Both the position numbers and the translations under genes were made by a program. Positions 1-5,419 of a stretch of DNA of 6,314 bases are shown here, piece by piece. The notes under the pieces were generated by a model. The model saw only the letters and a program-made list of their open reading frames with translations. It searched no databases and was not told the DNA's origin. This DNA is from Nitrospiraceae bacterium UBA6898 (GTDB lineage: Bacteria; Nitrospirota; Thermodesulfovibrionia; Thermodesulfovibrionales; UBA6898), in assembly GCA_002448975.1 (NCBI GenBank), contig DKBO01000130.1, positions 1 to 6,314 on the forward strand, written 5' to 3'. The stretch's first letter is position 1, and each line of letters starts with the position of its first letter.

Positions 1-354
1 GCTGCCGAGCTTCTTTTCTGAGGCTAGCTGAAGGCTGCTGATTATCGCACTTCTGAGCTTATTGTCCTCATCCCCTTCGCCCATGCGCGGCCCGACGGCA
101 TGGATCACGAATTTCGCGGGCAGCCTGCCCGCTCCGGTGATCGCGGCATGGCCTACCGGAACAAAGCCGATCTTGTCGCTTTCGTCCTGGATGCTCTGCC
201 CTCCCTTGCGTACGATTGCCCCGGCTACACCTCCGCCATGCCGCAGATCGGAGTTGGCCGCATTGACAATAGCGTCAACATCCCGATGGGTAAGGTCACC
301 CTGTATCAGACGGAAGATTTTCCCCTGAATCGTGTGATGTGCGATCATCCTCAT
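1..354 (-). CDS. Macro-domain (ADP-ribose-binding) protein, C-terminus cut by window edge
   Basis: The minus strand is open from ATG at 354 to the window edge and encodes 118 residues of a macro domain. Visible signatures, in order, are GDL at residues 19-21, NAAN at 31-34 in the context AIVNAAN, the glycine-rich GGGVAGAI at 40-47, and GHAAITGAGRLPAKFVIHAVGP at about 68-89. These match ADP-ribose-binding macro domains, and the HGGGVAGAIV style is closer to archaeal AF1521-like proteins than to MacroD types (family knowledge, from memory). Members bind or hydrolyse ADP-ribose, O-acetyl-ADP-ribose or ADP-ribosylated proteins in the cytoplasm. About 60 residues, including the second ligand loop, should lie beyond position 1. 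The start is supported by AAGGAG six bases upstream (complement of 361-366); a second in-frame ATG at 348 is a poorer fit. The gene is divergent from hflX with a 90-bp spacer. Its substrate cannot be told from this fragment. Confidence 0.88.
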   Translation of the reverse strand, partial: MRMIAHHTIQGKIFRLIQGDLTHRDVDAIVNAANSDLRHGGGVAGAIVRKGGQSIQDESDKIGFVPVGHAAITGAGRLPAKFVIHAVGPRMGEGDEDNKLRSAIISSLQLASEKKLGS

Positions 355-369
355 GACAATCTCCTTCCA

Positions 370-397
370 TTCAACCGGTAAGACACTATGCTACAAT
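370..397 (+). promoter_or_regulatory. Putative promoter for hflX (extended -10)
   Basis: A TACAAT hexamer at 392-397 is preceded by TG at 389-390, giving an extended -10 element. A weak -35 candidate, TTCAAC at 370-375, lies 16 bases upstream. Transcription would start near 404, leaving a leader of about 40 bases before the proposed hflX start. The site sits in the short divergent spacer shared with the macro-domain gene, so control of the two genes may be linked. I see no convincing promoter for the leftward gene. This is a consensus match only. Confidence 0.4.
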
Positions 398-434
398 GAT
401 ACAGGAAACAGGCTTTTTTTAACGCTTTATTCGC

Positions 435-447
435 GGAGGCAGGTATC
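435..447 (+). promoter_or_regulatory. hflX ribosome binding site and proposed ATC start codon
   Basis: GGAGG at 435-439 is followed by a 5-base spacer and ATC at 445-447, in frame with hflX. No ATG, GTG, TTG or CTG lies in frame between the upstream stop (TGA 397-399) and 445. Conserved HflX-like sequence begins directly after this codon. Either this is a rare AUC initiation codon or one base is wrong (ATG read as ATC). Confidence 0.5.
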
Positions 448-2100
448 CCACAGCTTTACGGAAATCTCTCGGGACTGAAAGGAGGGCAGGTCCATGCTCT
501 CGAACGGATCTACCGCAGGCGCCTGCATGGTGAACTTGTCACTGCTGAGCTTGCACGATACCTTGCCGGGATGTCTGTTGATCTCAACCGCCAGATCGGG
601 GTGCTCGTCACCAGAAAAGGGGCGGTCAGCCACGTTATTGTGGGCGATGCAAAGGGCATCTTCCTGCCGAGCCTCGACGATTTTCCCCTTGGGCGAAAGC
701 CGTTGCGCGGTCTGCGTTTTCTCCATACCCATCTGAACAGCGAGCCGCTGAACCAGGATGACCTGACAGACCTCGCGCTCCTGCGGTTTGATGTCATAGC
801 GGCGATCGGCATAAAGGAAGGACAACCCGACAAGCTCTATATCGCCCATCTTGATCCCCGGGGAGGCAAACAGCCCTACACCATACTCGCACCTGGTGAT
901 GTCCATGATCCCGGCTTTGACTTCATCGCCTTTGTGCGCTCCTTCGAGGAGGAAGCCGAAAAGGCGAACGTACGCGAGGTGCATGCCGCTTCAGGCAGGC
1001 GTGAGGGCGCGGCAGGGGTGGAAAGGGCTATTCTCATAGGGGTTTCAAGAAAGGCGCGGCATGAGCAGGAAGACTCTATGGATGAACTCCGTGAGCTTGC
1101 CCTCTCGAGTGATGTCGTGGTGCTCGATTCGGTCATCCAGCGTCCGAAAGAGATCAACCCGAGATATCTCATGGGAGAAGGAAAGATCAAAGAGGTCGTC
1201 ATCAATGCCATGAACAGGGGTGCAACGCTCCTCATCTTTGACCAGGACCTGTCGCCCTCCCAGATCAAGGCAATAAGTGAGATGACAGAGCTGAAGGTCA
1301 TTGACCGGTCCCAGCTCATCCTGGATATCTTTGCCCGGCGCGCTCACAGTAGGGACGGAAAGGTGCAGGTGGAGCTTGCACAGCTGAAATACCGTCTCCC
1401 CCGGCTTGCCGGCAAGGGTACGGCCATGTCCCGTCTCATGGGCGGCATCGGTGGGAGGGGACCGGGCGAGATGAAGCTCGAGATAGACCGCCGTCGTGTC
1501 CGTGACAGGATACATCTGCTCGAAAAGGAACTGCGGATGCTCAGTGAGGCACGGAGGCAGAGAAAGGCACGCCGTGTTGAAAACCGGATCCCGATCGTTT
1601 CGATCATCGGGTATACCAATGCCGGCAAGTCAACGCTCCTGAATGCCCTTACCAGGAGCGACACGTTCGTTGAGGACAAACTTTTTGCAACGCTGGACAC
1701 GGCAAGCCGGCGGCTCAGGTTCCCGCGGGAGCGTGAGGTGATCATCACGGACACGGTCGGTTTTATCCGGGACCTTCCCCGGGACCTGATGGCAGCCTTC
1801 AAAGCAACGCTTGAAGAGCTTGAGGACGCAGACCTGCTGCTGCAGGTGATCGACGCATCGAACCCGAGATACGAACAGCAGATAACGTCGGTCGAACAGA
1901 TCCTCTCTGACCTTAATCTCGCGGATAAACCGCGGGTATATGTATTTAACAAGATCGACCGGATAGAAGAGGAGGAAGCAGAGTACCTGGCGCTGCGTTT
2001 CAATGCCGTGACGGTTTCCGCGCGTGACCGGAGAACACTGCCGGCCCTGCTCGTTGCGGTTGAATACCACATATTCGACCAAAGGGAAAAAGAAGGCTGA
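445..2100 (+). CDS. hflX: GTPase HflX, long form with N-terminal extension
   Basis: HflX is a cytoplasmic GTPase that binds the 50S ribosomal subunit and, in studied species, splits stalled or heat-damaged 70S ribosomes. From the proposed ATC start it is 551 residues, against about 426 for E. coli HflX. Residues 1-190 form an extension opening with PQLYGNLSGL and a YRRR tract (23-26), which I recognise from long HflX proteins. The HflX N-terminal domain begins near residue 192 (VERAILIGV). The signature GGIGGRGPGE starts at 333 and is followed by a charged, probably helical linker. The G domain has G1 GYTNAGKS 389-396, a LFATLDT switch, G3 DTVGF 436-440, G4 NKID 502-505 and G5 VSARD 524-528, all intact. 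The C-terminal tail is short. The first in-frame ATG (571) would delete conserved residues 1-42, so I reject it. The gene assignment is very secure; the start codon is not. Confidence 0.94.
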   Translation: MPQLYGNLSGLKGGQVHALERIYRRRLHGELVTAELARYLAGMSVDLNRQIGVLVTRKGAVSHVIVGDAKGIFLPSLDDFPLGRKPLRGLRFLHTHLNSEPLNQDDLTDLALLRFDVIAAIGIKEGQPDKLYIAHLDPRGGKQPYTILAPGDVHDPGFDFIAFVRSFEEEAEKANVREVHAASGRREGAAGVERAILIGVSRKARHEQEDSMDELRELALSSDVVVLDSVIQRPKEINPRYLMGEGKIKEVVINAMNRGATLLIFDQDLSPSQIKAISEMTELKVIDRSQLILDIFARRAHSRDGKVQVELAQLKYRLPRLAGKGTAMSRLMGGIGGRGPGEMKLEIDRRRVRDRIHLLEKELRMLSEARRQRKARRVENRIPIVSIIGYTNAGKSTLLNALTRSDTFVEDKLFATLDTASRRLRFPREREVIITDTVGFIRDLPRDLMAAFKATLEELEDADLLLQVIDASNPRYEQQITSVEQILSDLNLADKPRVYVFNKIDRIEEEEAEYLALRFNAVTVSARDRRTLPALLVAVEYHIFDQREKEG

Positions 2101-2114
2101 CCGGGGGTCGGCAT

Positions 2115-2142
2115 CCCGGAAGTGCCTGTTTTTATTTCCGGG
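2115..2142 (+). terminator. Weak terminator-like hairpin after hflX
   Basis: CCCGGAA (2115-2121) and TTCCGGG (2136-2142) pair perfectly over 7 bp around a 14-base loop, starting 14 bases after the hflX stop. The downstream tract TCTCTTT is only moderately T-rich, and the loop is large. It may be a weak or bidirectional hflX terminator. It overlaps the region where a -35 element for the next promoter would lie. Confidence 0.35.
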
Positions 2143-2158
2143 TCTCTTTGAGTATAAT
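2130..2158 (+). promoter_or_regulatory. Putative heme operon promoter
   Basis: A perfect TATAAT at 2153-2158 is the best -10 hexamer in the 158-bp spacer. At 17-bp spacing the -35 position (2130-2135, TTTTAT) is a poor match, so the promoter may be weak, activator-dependent, or read by another sigma factor. Predicted initiation near 2165 leaves a leader of about 94 bases ahead of the radical SAM gene. Just downstream, ATCAA occurs twice six bases apart (2166-2176 region), of unknown meaning. Confidence 0.42.
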
Positions 2159-2190
2159 AAAAGACATCAAAATCAATAAAACAGCGAGAA

Positions 2191-2247
2191 TGGTTAATCA
2201 GGGAGCGGAGTTTCCGGCTGCCTGATTGACCGATTCTTTATTGTTTT
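2191..2247 (+). promoter_or_regulatory. Leader hairpin plus T-rich tract (possible attenuator or operator)
   Basis: GGTTAATCAGG (2192-2202) pairs with CCTGATTGACC (2221-2231) over 11 positions, with one G·T wobble. The helix continues inward after a G/G mismatch: AGC (2204-2206) pairs with GCT (2217-2219), and GGA (2207-2209) with TCC (2213-2215), around a 3-base loop with one bulged G. A tract with 11 T in 14 bases follows at 2234-2247, ending just before the AGGAGG of the next gene. In RNA this resembles an intrinsic terminator placed between the promoter and the first gene, as in attenuation. It could instead terminate hflX read-through, or in DNA act as a palindromic operator. Pairing is seen directly; function is inferred. 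Confidence 0.5.
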
Positions 2248-2258
2248 CAGGAGGATAG

Positions 2259-3335
2259 ATGGAATTTTTGCCGAAGTGGATTGCATGGGAGATTACGCGG
2301 AAGTGCAACCTGCGCTGCGTGCACTGCCGTTCCTCGTCTGAAATGGAAATACAGGGGCATCCTGATTTTACCTTGGAGGAGGCATACCGGCTGATTGACG
2401 ATATTGTGAGCTATGCACAGCCCGTTGTCGTGCTTTCGGGCGGCGAGCCGCTCACCCGCAGAGATGTCTTCGAGATCGCCCGGTACGGAACGGACAAGGG
2501 GTTGCGGATGTGTCTCGCGACGAACGGCACGCTCGTGACAGACGAAATCTGCGAAAAGATCAAGCAATCAGGCATCAGGATCGTATCGCTGAGTCTTGAC
2601 GGCGCCGATGAAACGGTCCATGACGACTTCCGGAGCCAGAAGGGTGCCTTTGCCGGCACGATCAATGCTGCACATCTCTTTAAGAAGCACGGCATTGAGT
2701 TCATCATAAACTCCTCATTCACCAAAAGGAACCAGGAGCAGATACCCCGGGTTTATCGGCTTGCCAAGGAACTCGGGGCAACAGCCTGGTACATGTTCAT
2801 GATTGTTCCCACGGGAAGGGGGGAGGAGATCATGAACGAACTCATATCGAAGGAAGACTATGACAAGATCCTTGACTGGCACTATGACATGGAAAAGGAA
2901 GAAGACCTCATGCTGGTGAGGCCGACCTGTGCGCCGCACTACTACCGGGTCCAGCTCCAGCGGGCAAAAGAGGAGGGCGAGAAGGTCAAAAGAAGAACGC
3001 TCAAGTTTTCGACCGGCGGATCAAAGGGCTGCCTCGCAGGCCAGCTCATCTGCCTTATCGACGTTGACGGTAATGTGCTTCCCTGCAGCTATTTCAATCT
3101 GCCTGCCGGCAATGTCAGGGAAAAATCCTTTAAAGAGATATGGGAGAATTCGGATCTCTTCAAGGACCTCAGGGACTTCAAGAAATACAAGGGCAGATGC
3201 GGCTCCTGCGAGTTCGTCAATGTCTGCGGCGGCTGCAGGGCCCGCGCGTACTCCGTTTACGGCGACTACCTCGAGGAAGAGCCGTTCTGCAGTCACCGGC
3301 CAAAAAGAATGGAAAAGGAGAAAACAGCAATATGA
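2259..3335 (+). CDS. ahbD: AhbD-like radical SAM/SPASM protein (putative heme b synthase)
   Basis: This 358-residue radical SAM enzyme has the cluster motif CX3CX2C at C16, C20 and C23, and the SAM-binding GGEP at 61-64. Its C-terminal SPASM domain has seven candidate ligands: C258-X12-G-X4-C276, then C314-X2-C317-X5-C323-X2-C326, then C344. The opening (IAWEITRKCNLRC), the TCAPHYYR at 223-230 and the CGGCRARAY at 323-331 match my memory of AhbD. AhbD oxidatively decarboxylates two propionates of Fe-coproporphyrin III to give heme b in the siroheme-dependent pathway. AhbC, which has a different N-terminus, fits less well; NirJ-like or other SPASM roles remain possible. ATG 2259 follows AGGAGG (2249-2254). 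The gene heads the operon and its stop overlaps the hemE start as ATGA. The link to heme is strong from both sequence and neighbours; the exact substrate is inferred. Confidence 0.85.
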   Translation: MEFLPKWIAWEITRKCNLRCVHCRSSSEMEIQGHPDFTLEEAYRLIDDIVSYAQPVVVLSGGEPLTRRDVFEIARYGTDKGLRMCLATNGTLVTDEICEKIKQSGIRIVSLSLDGADETVHDDFRSQKGAFAGTINAAHLFKKHGIEFIINSSFTKRNQEQIPRVYRLAKELGATAWYMFMIVPTGRGEEIMNELISKEDYDKILDWHYDMEKEEDLMLVRPTCAPHYYRVQLQRAKEEGEKVKRRTLKFSTGGSKGCLAGQLICLIDVDGNVLPCSYFNLPAGNVREKSFKEIWENSDLFKDLRDFKKYKGRCGSCEFVNVCGGCRARAYSVYGDYLEEEPFCSHRPKRMEKEKTAI

Positions 3336-4357
3336 ACGATACATTCCTCAGGGCGTGCCGCGGCGAGAAGACAGATTATACGCCGGTATGGCTCATGCGG
3401 CAGGCAGGCAGGTACATGAAGGAATATCAGGAGGTCCGCGCAAAGGTAGACTTTCTGACCCTCTGCAAGACGCCCGAGCTTGCGGCAAAGGTGACGCTGC
3501 AGCCGATAGACATCCTCGGCGTGGATGCCGCCATTCTCTTTTCCGATATCCTGATAGCGGTAGAGGCAATGGGTATGCCCCTTGAGTTTCATGACAAGAA
3601 AGGCCCCATCCTCGGCGACCCGGTCCGCACCAAGGCGGGTGTTGACCGGCTGGCGATTCCCGATACGGAGGACAGCATGCCCTTCGTGCTCGAGACGATT
3701 CGGATATTGCGGAGGGAACTGACGGTGCCGCTCATCGGCTTTTCCGGGGCTCCGTGGACACTTGCCACCTATATCATCGAAGGCGGGAGCTCCAAGAACT
3801 TCCTCCATACGAAAAAGATGATGTATCAGAACCCGGGTCTCTTCACGGCGCTGATGGAGAAGATCACGGCAACGGTCATAGAATATCTTTCCGCGCAGAT
3901 AGCGGCAGGGGCGCAGGCAGTGCAGCTGTTCGATTCCTGGGCCGGCATCCTTACGCCGTATGATTATGAGAAGACCATTTTCCCGCATGTAAAGGCGGCG
4001 ATCAAGGCCTTGAAAAAATACGATGTCCCGGTCATCTACTTTGTAAACGACTGCGCAGGGCTGCTCGATGTCGTGAAGAAATGCGGGGCTGATGTCATCG
4101 GCATCGACTGGCGTGTTGATATGGCGAGGGCTGCCAAGAAGCTGGGCAAGAAATATTCCCTGCAGGGCAATCTTGATCCCCTGGTGCTCTTTGCAGCAAA
4201 AGAACATATCGAGGACAGGGTGAAGGACATCCTGTTCAAAGCGGAGCCTGCCCGGGGACATATCTTCAACCTCGGTCACGGCATTCTGCCCGAAACTCCG
4301 GTCGAGAGCGCCATTACCATGGTGGAGGCTGTGCACCGGTATGGCCGGAACGACTGA
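3332..4357 (+). CDS. hemE: Uroporphyrinogen III decarboxylase
   Basis: HemE removes four carboxyl groups from the acetate side chains of uroporphyrinogen III to give coproporphyrinogen III in the cytoplasm. The 341-residue protein has the usual family length. It carries the substrate-binding RQAGRYMKEY at 23-32, the FSDILIAVEAMG segment with the key aspartate D72, GFSGAPWTLATY at 136-147, GNLDP at 279-283, and the C-terminal GHGILPETP with H316. I choose ATG 3332, which overlaps the preceding stop (ATGA at 3332-3335) and gives a normal N-terminus; the frame stays open to 3140 but that stretch only shadows the radical SAM gene. AAGGAG at 3315-3320 is 11 bases upstream, slightly long, so translational coupling is likely. 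HemE is not needed in the siroheme-dependent route, which makes its coupling to an AhbD-like gene notable. Confidence 0.97.
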   Translation: MNDTFLRACRGEKTDYTPVWLMRQAGRYMKEYQEVRAKVDFLTLCKTPELAAKVTLQPIDILGVDAAILFSDILIAVEAMGMPLEFHDKKGPILGDPVRTKAGVDRLAIPDTEDSMPFVLETIRILRRELTVPLIGFSGAPWTLATYIIEGGSSKNFLHTKKMMYQNPGLFTALMEKITATVIEYLSAQIAAGAQAVQLFDSWAGILTPYDYEKTIFPHVKAAIKALKKYDVPVIYFVNDCAGLLDVVKKCGADVIGIDWRVDMARAAKKLGKKYSLQGNLDPLVLFAAKEHIEDRVKDILFKAEPARGHIFNLGHGILPETPVESAITMVEAVHRYGRND

Positions 4358-4380
4358 CCGGTATCTTCTGCCTGATGGGC

Positions 4381-4396
4381 GGAGAGACTGATCTTG
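4381..4396 (+). promoter_or_regulatory. hemH ribosome binding site and TTG start
   Basis: GGAG at 4381-4384, within GGGCGGAGAG, lies 9 bases before TTG at 4394-4396. No in-frame ATG or GTG occurs before the conserved LLVNLGGP sequence of ferrochelatase, and the next alternative (CTG 4415) lacks a comparable site. This supports a TTG start, which could lower HemH yield relative to HemE. Confidence 0.65.
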
Positions 4397-5419
4397 GAAC
4401 AGGATAACGGAGGGCTGATCGGTGTTCTGCTGGTCAATCTCGGGGGACCTGACTCTCTTGCTGCTGTAAGACCTTTTCTCTTCAATCTTTTTTCAGACCG
4501 GGAGATCATCCGGCTCGGTCCGTCATTCCTTCAGAGGCCGCTCGCTTATCTCATCTCTTCGCTGAGGTCAGGTAAGACACGGGAAGCCTATGCCCTGATC
4601 GGGGGCAGGTCGCCGATCAACGAGATCACCCGCGCGCAGGCTGAGGCGCTGGAGCGCAATCTGAAGAACTCGACCGCGAACATCCAGCGGTCCGGGGTAA
4701 CGGTAGCTGTCGGTATGCGGTACTGGAACCCCTATCTCGAGGATGTCATAGGCGAACTCCAAGGTCAGGGTATACGGCGGCTGCTGGTGCTGAGCCTGTA
4801 TCCGCATTATTCGGTTGCAACAACCGGGTCATCGCTTGCACATCTCCACAAGATACTTGCCGCCTATCCCGGCATCACGGCTCATGCAATAGAATCCTGG
4901 TATGACCACCCGCGGTATATCGATGCGCTGGCCGGACAGATCCGGCAGGGACTGGATGCGTTCGGCCTCAGGGCAGGATCACGGCCTGCAGGTCACGGGG
5001 ATGACATAGAGCTGCTCTTCAGCGCACACAGTCTTCCCATGAAATTCATCGAAGAGGGAGATCCCTATGTCGATCATATCATGGGCACCATACGTGCTGT
5101 GGCGGAGAAGATATCTGTTCCGTGGTCGCTTTCCTACCAGTCGAAGAGCGGGCCGGTTGCATGGCTCGAGCCGTCAACAGAGCAGATGCTCAAGGAACTG
5201 GCGCGCAAAGGAGTGAAGAACCTTCTGGTCGTACCGGTCAGTTTTGTCTCTGACCACATCGAAACGCTCTATGAGATTGATATACTCTACAAACAGATGG
5301 CAGCTGACCTGGGGATACACCTTGAACGTATACCGTCATTGAATACCGTACCCCAGTTCATTGCTGCGCTGGAGGAAATTGTCCTGAAAGGGATAGAGGA
5401 GGCCGGATGGGCAGAATAG
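4394..5419 (+). CDS. hemH: Ferrochelatase (proto- or coproporphyrin substrate unresolved)
   Basis: HemH inserts ferrous iron into a porphyrin: protoporphyrin IX in the classical route, coproporphyrin III in the coproporphyrin-dependent route. The 341-residue protein shows LLVNLGGP at 12-19, GGRSPI at 70-75, YPHYS at 136-140, FSAHSLP at 209-215 with the metal-site histidine H212, and SDHIETLYEID with the conserved acidic residue E290. It contains no cysteine, so it lacks the C-terminal [2Fe-2S] cluster found in some ferrochelatases. The segment reading QSKSGPVAWLEP looks, from memory, more like proteobacterial and mitochondrial enzymes than Bacillus ones, which leans mildly toward protoporphyrin. 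The start is TTG 4394, 36 bases after hemE. The 3' end overlaps hemG by 13 bases. Identity is secure; the substrate is not decided by sequence alone. Confidence 0.97.
   Translation: MEQDNGGLIGVLLVNLGGPDSLAAVRPFLFNLFSDREIIRLGPSFLQRPLAYLISSLRSGKTREAYALIGGRSPINEITRAQAEALERNLKNSTANIQRSGVTVAVGMRYWNPYLEDVIGELQGQGIRRLLVLSLYPHYSVATTGSSLAHLHKILAAYPGITAHAIESWYDHPRYIDALAGQIRQGLDAFGLRAGSRPAGHGDDIELLFSAHSLPMKFIEEGDPYVDHIMGTIRAVAEKISVPWSLSYQSKSGPVAWLEPSTEQMLKELARKGVKNLLVVPVSFVSDHIETLYEIDILYKQMAADLGIHLERIPSLNTVPQFIAALEEIVLKGIEEAGWAE

Noticed and set aside
62..381. Two short plus-strand open frames at the left end
   Set aside because: They are antisense to the macro-domain gene, which has conserved motifs and a good ribosome binding site; the plus-strand frames show nothing recognisable.
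355..444. Promoter for the leftward macro-domain gene
   Set aside because: The minus strand has A/T-rich stretches and a TATCAT hexamer, but no convincing -35/-10 pair.
571..573. ATG 571 as the start of hflX
   Set aside because: It is the first in-frame ATG, but it would remove about 42 upstream codons encoding conserved long-HflX sequence, and I see no good ribosome binding site directly before it.
1344..2114. 256-codon open frame on the minus strand opposite hflX
   Set aside because: It has a serine/arginine-rich low-complexity composition typical of antisense shadows, while the plus strand encodes all five G motifs of HflX.
2226..2231. TTGACC as a -35 box for the radical SAM gene
   Set aside because: The matching -10 position would fall on the ribosome binding site, leaving no leader, and this sequence forms the 3' arm of the hairpin.
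3140..3331. N-terminal extension of hemE to 3140
   Set aside because: The frame is open, but the added residues are arginine-rich and lie wholly within the radical SAM gene. ATG 3332 gives the standard HemE N-terminus and an ATGA overlap.
2929..3585. 218-codon plus-strand frame spanning the radical SAM-hemE junction
   Set aside because: It is an Arg/Ser-rich out-of-frame shadow of two well-supported genes.
3293..4336. 347-codon open frame on the minus strand opposite hemE
   Set aside because: It is antisense to a clear hemE, rich in His, Arg and Cys without any recognisable motif, and best explained by codon bias of the real gene.
4362..4388. Hairpin that could mask the hemH ribosome binding site
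   Set aside because: TCTTC can pair with GGAGA, but the stem is about 5 bp with a wobble and an internal loop; too weak to support as a regulatory element.
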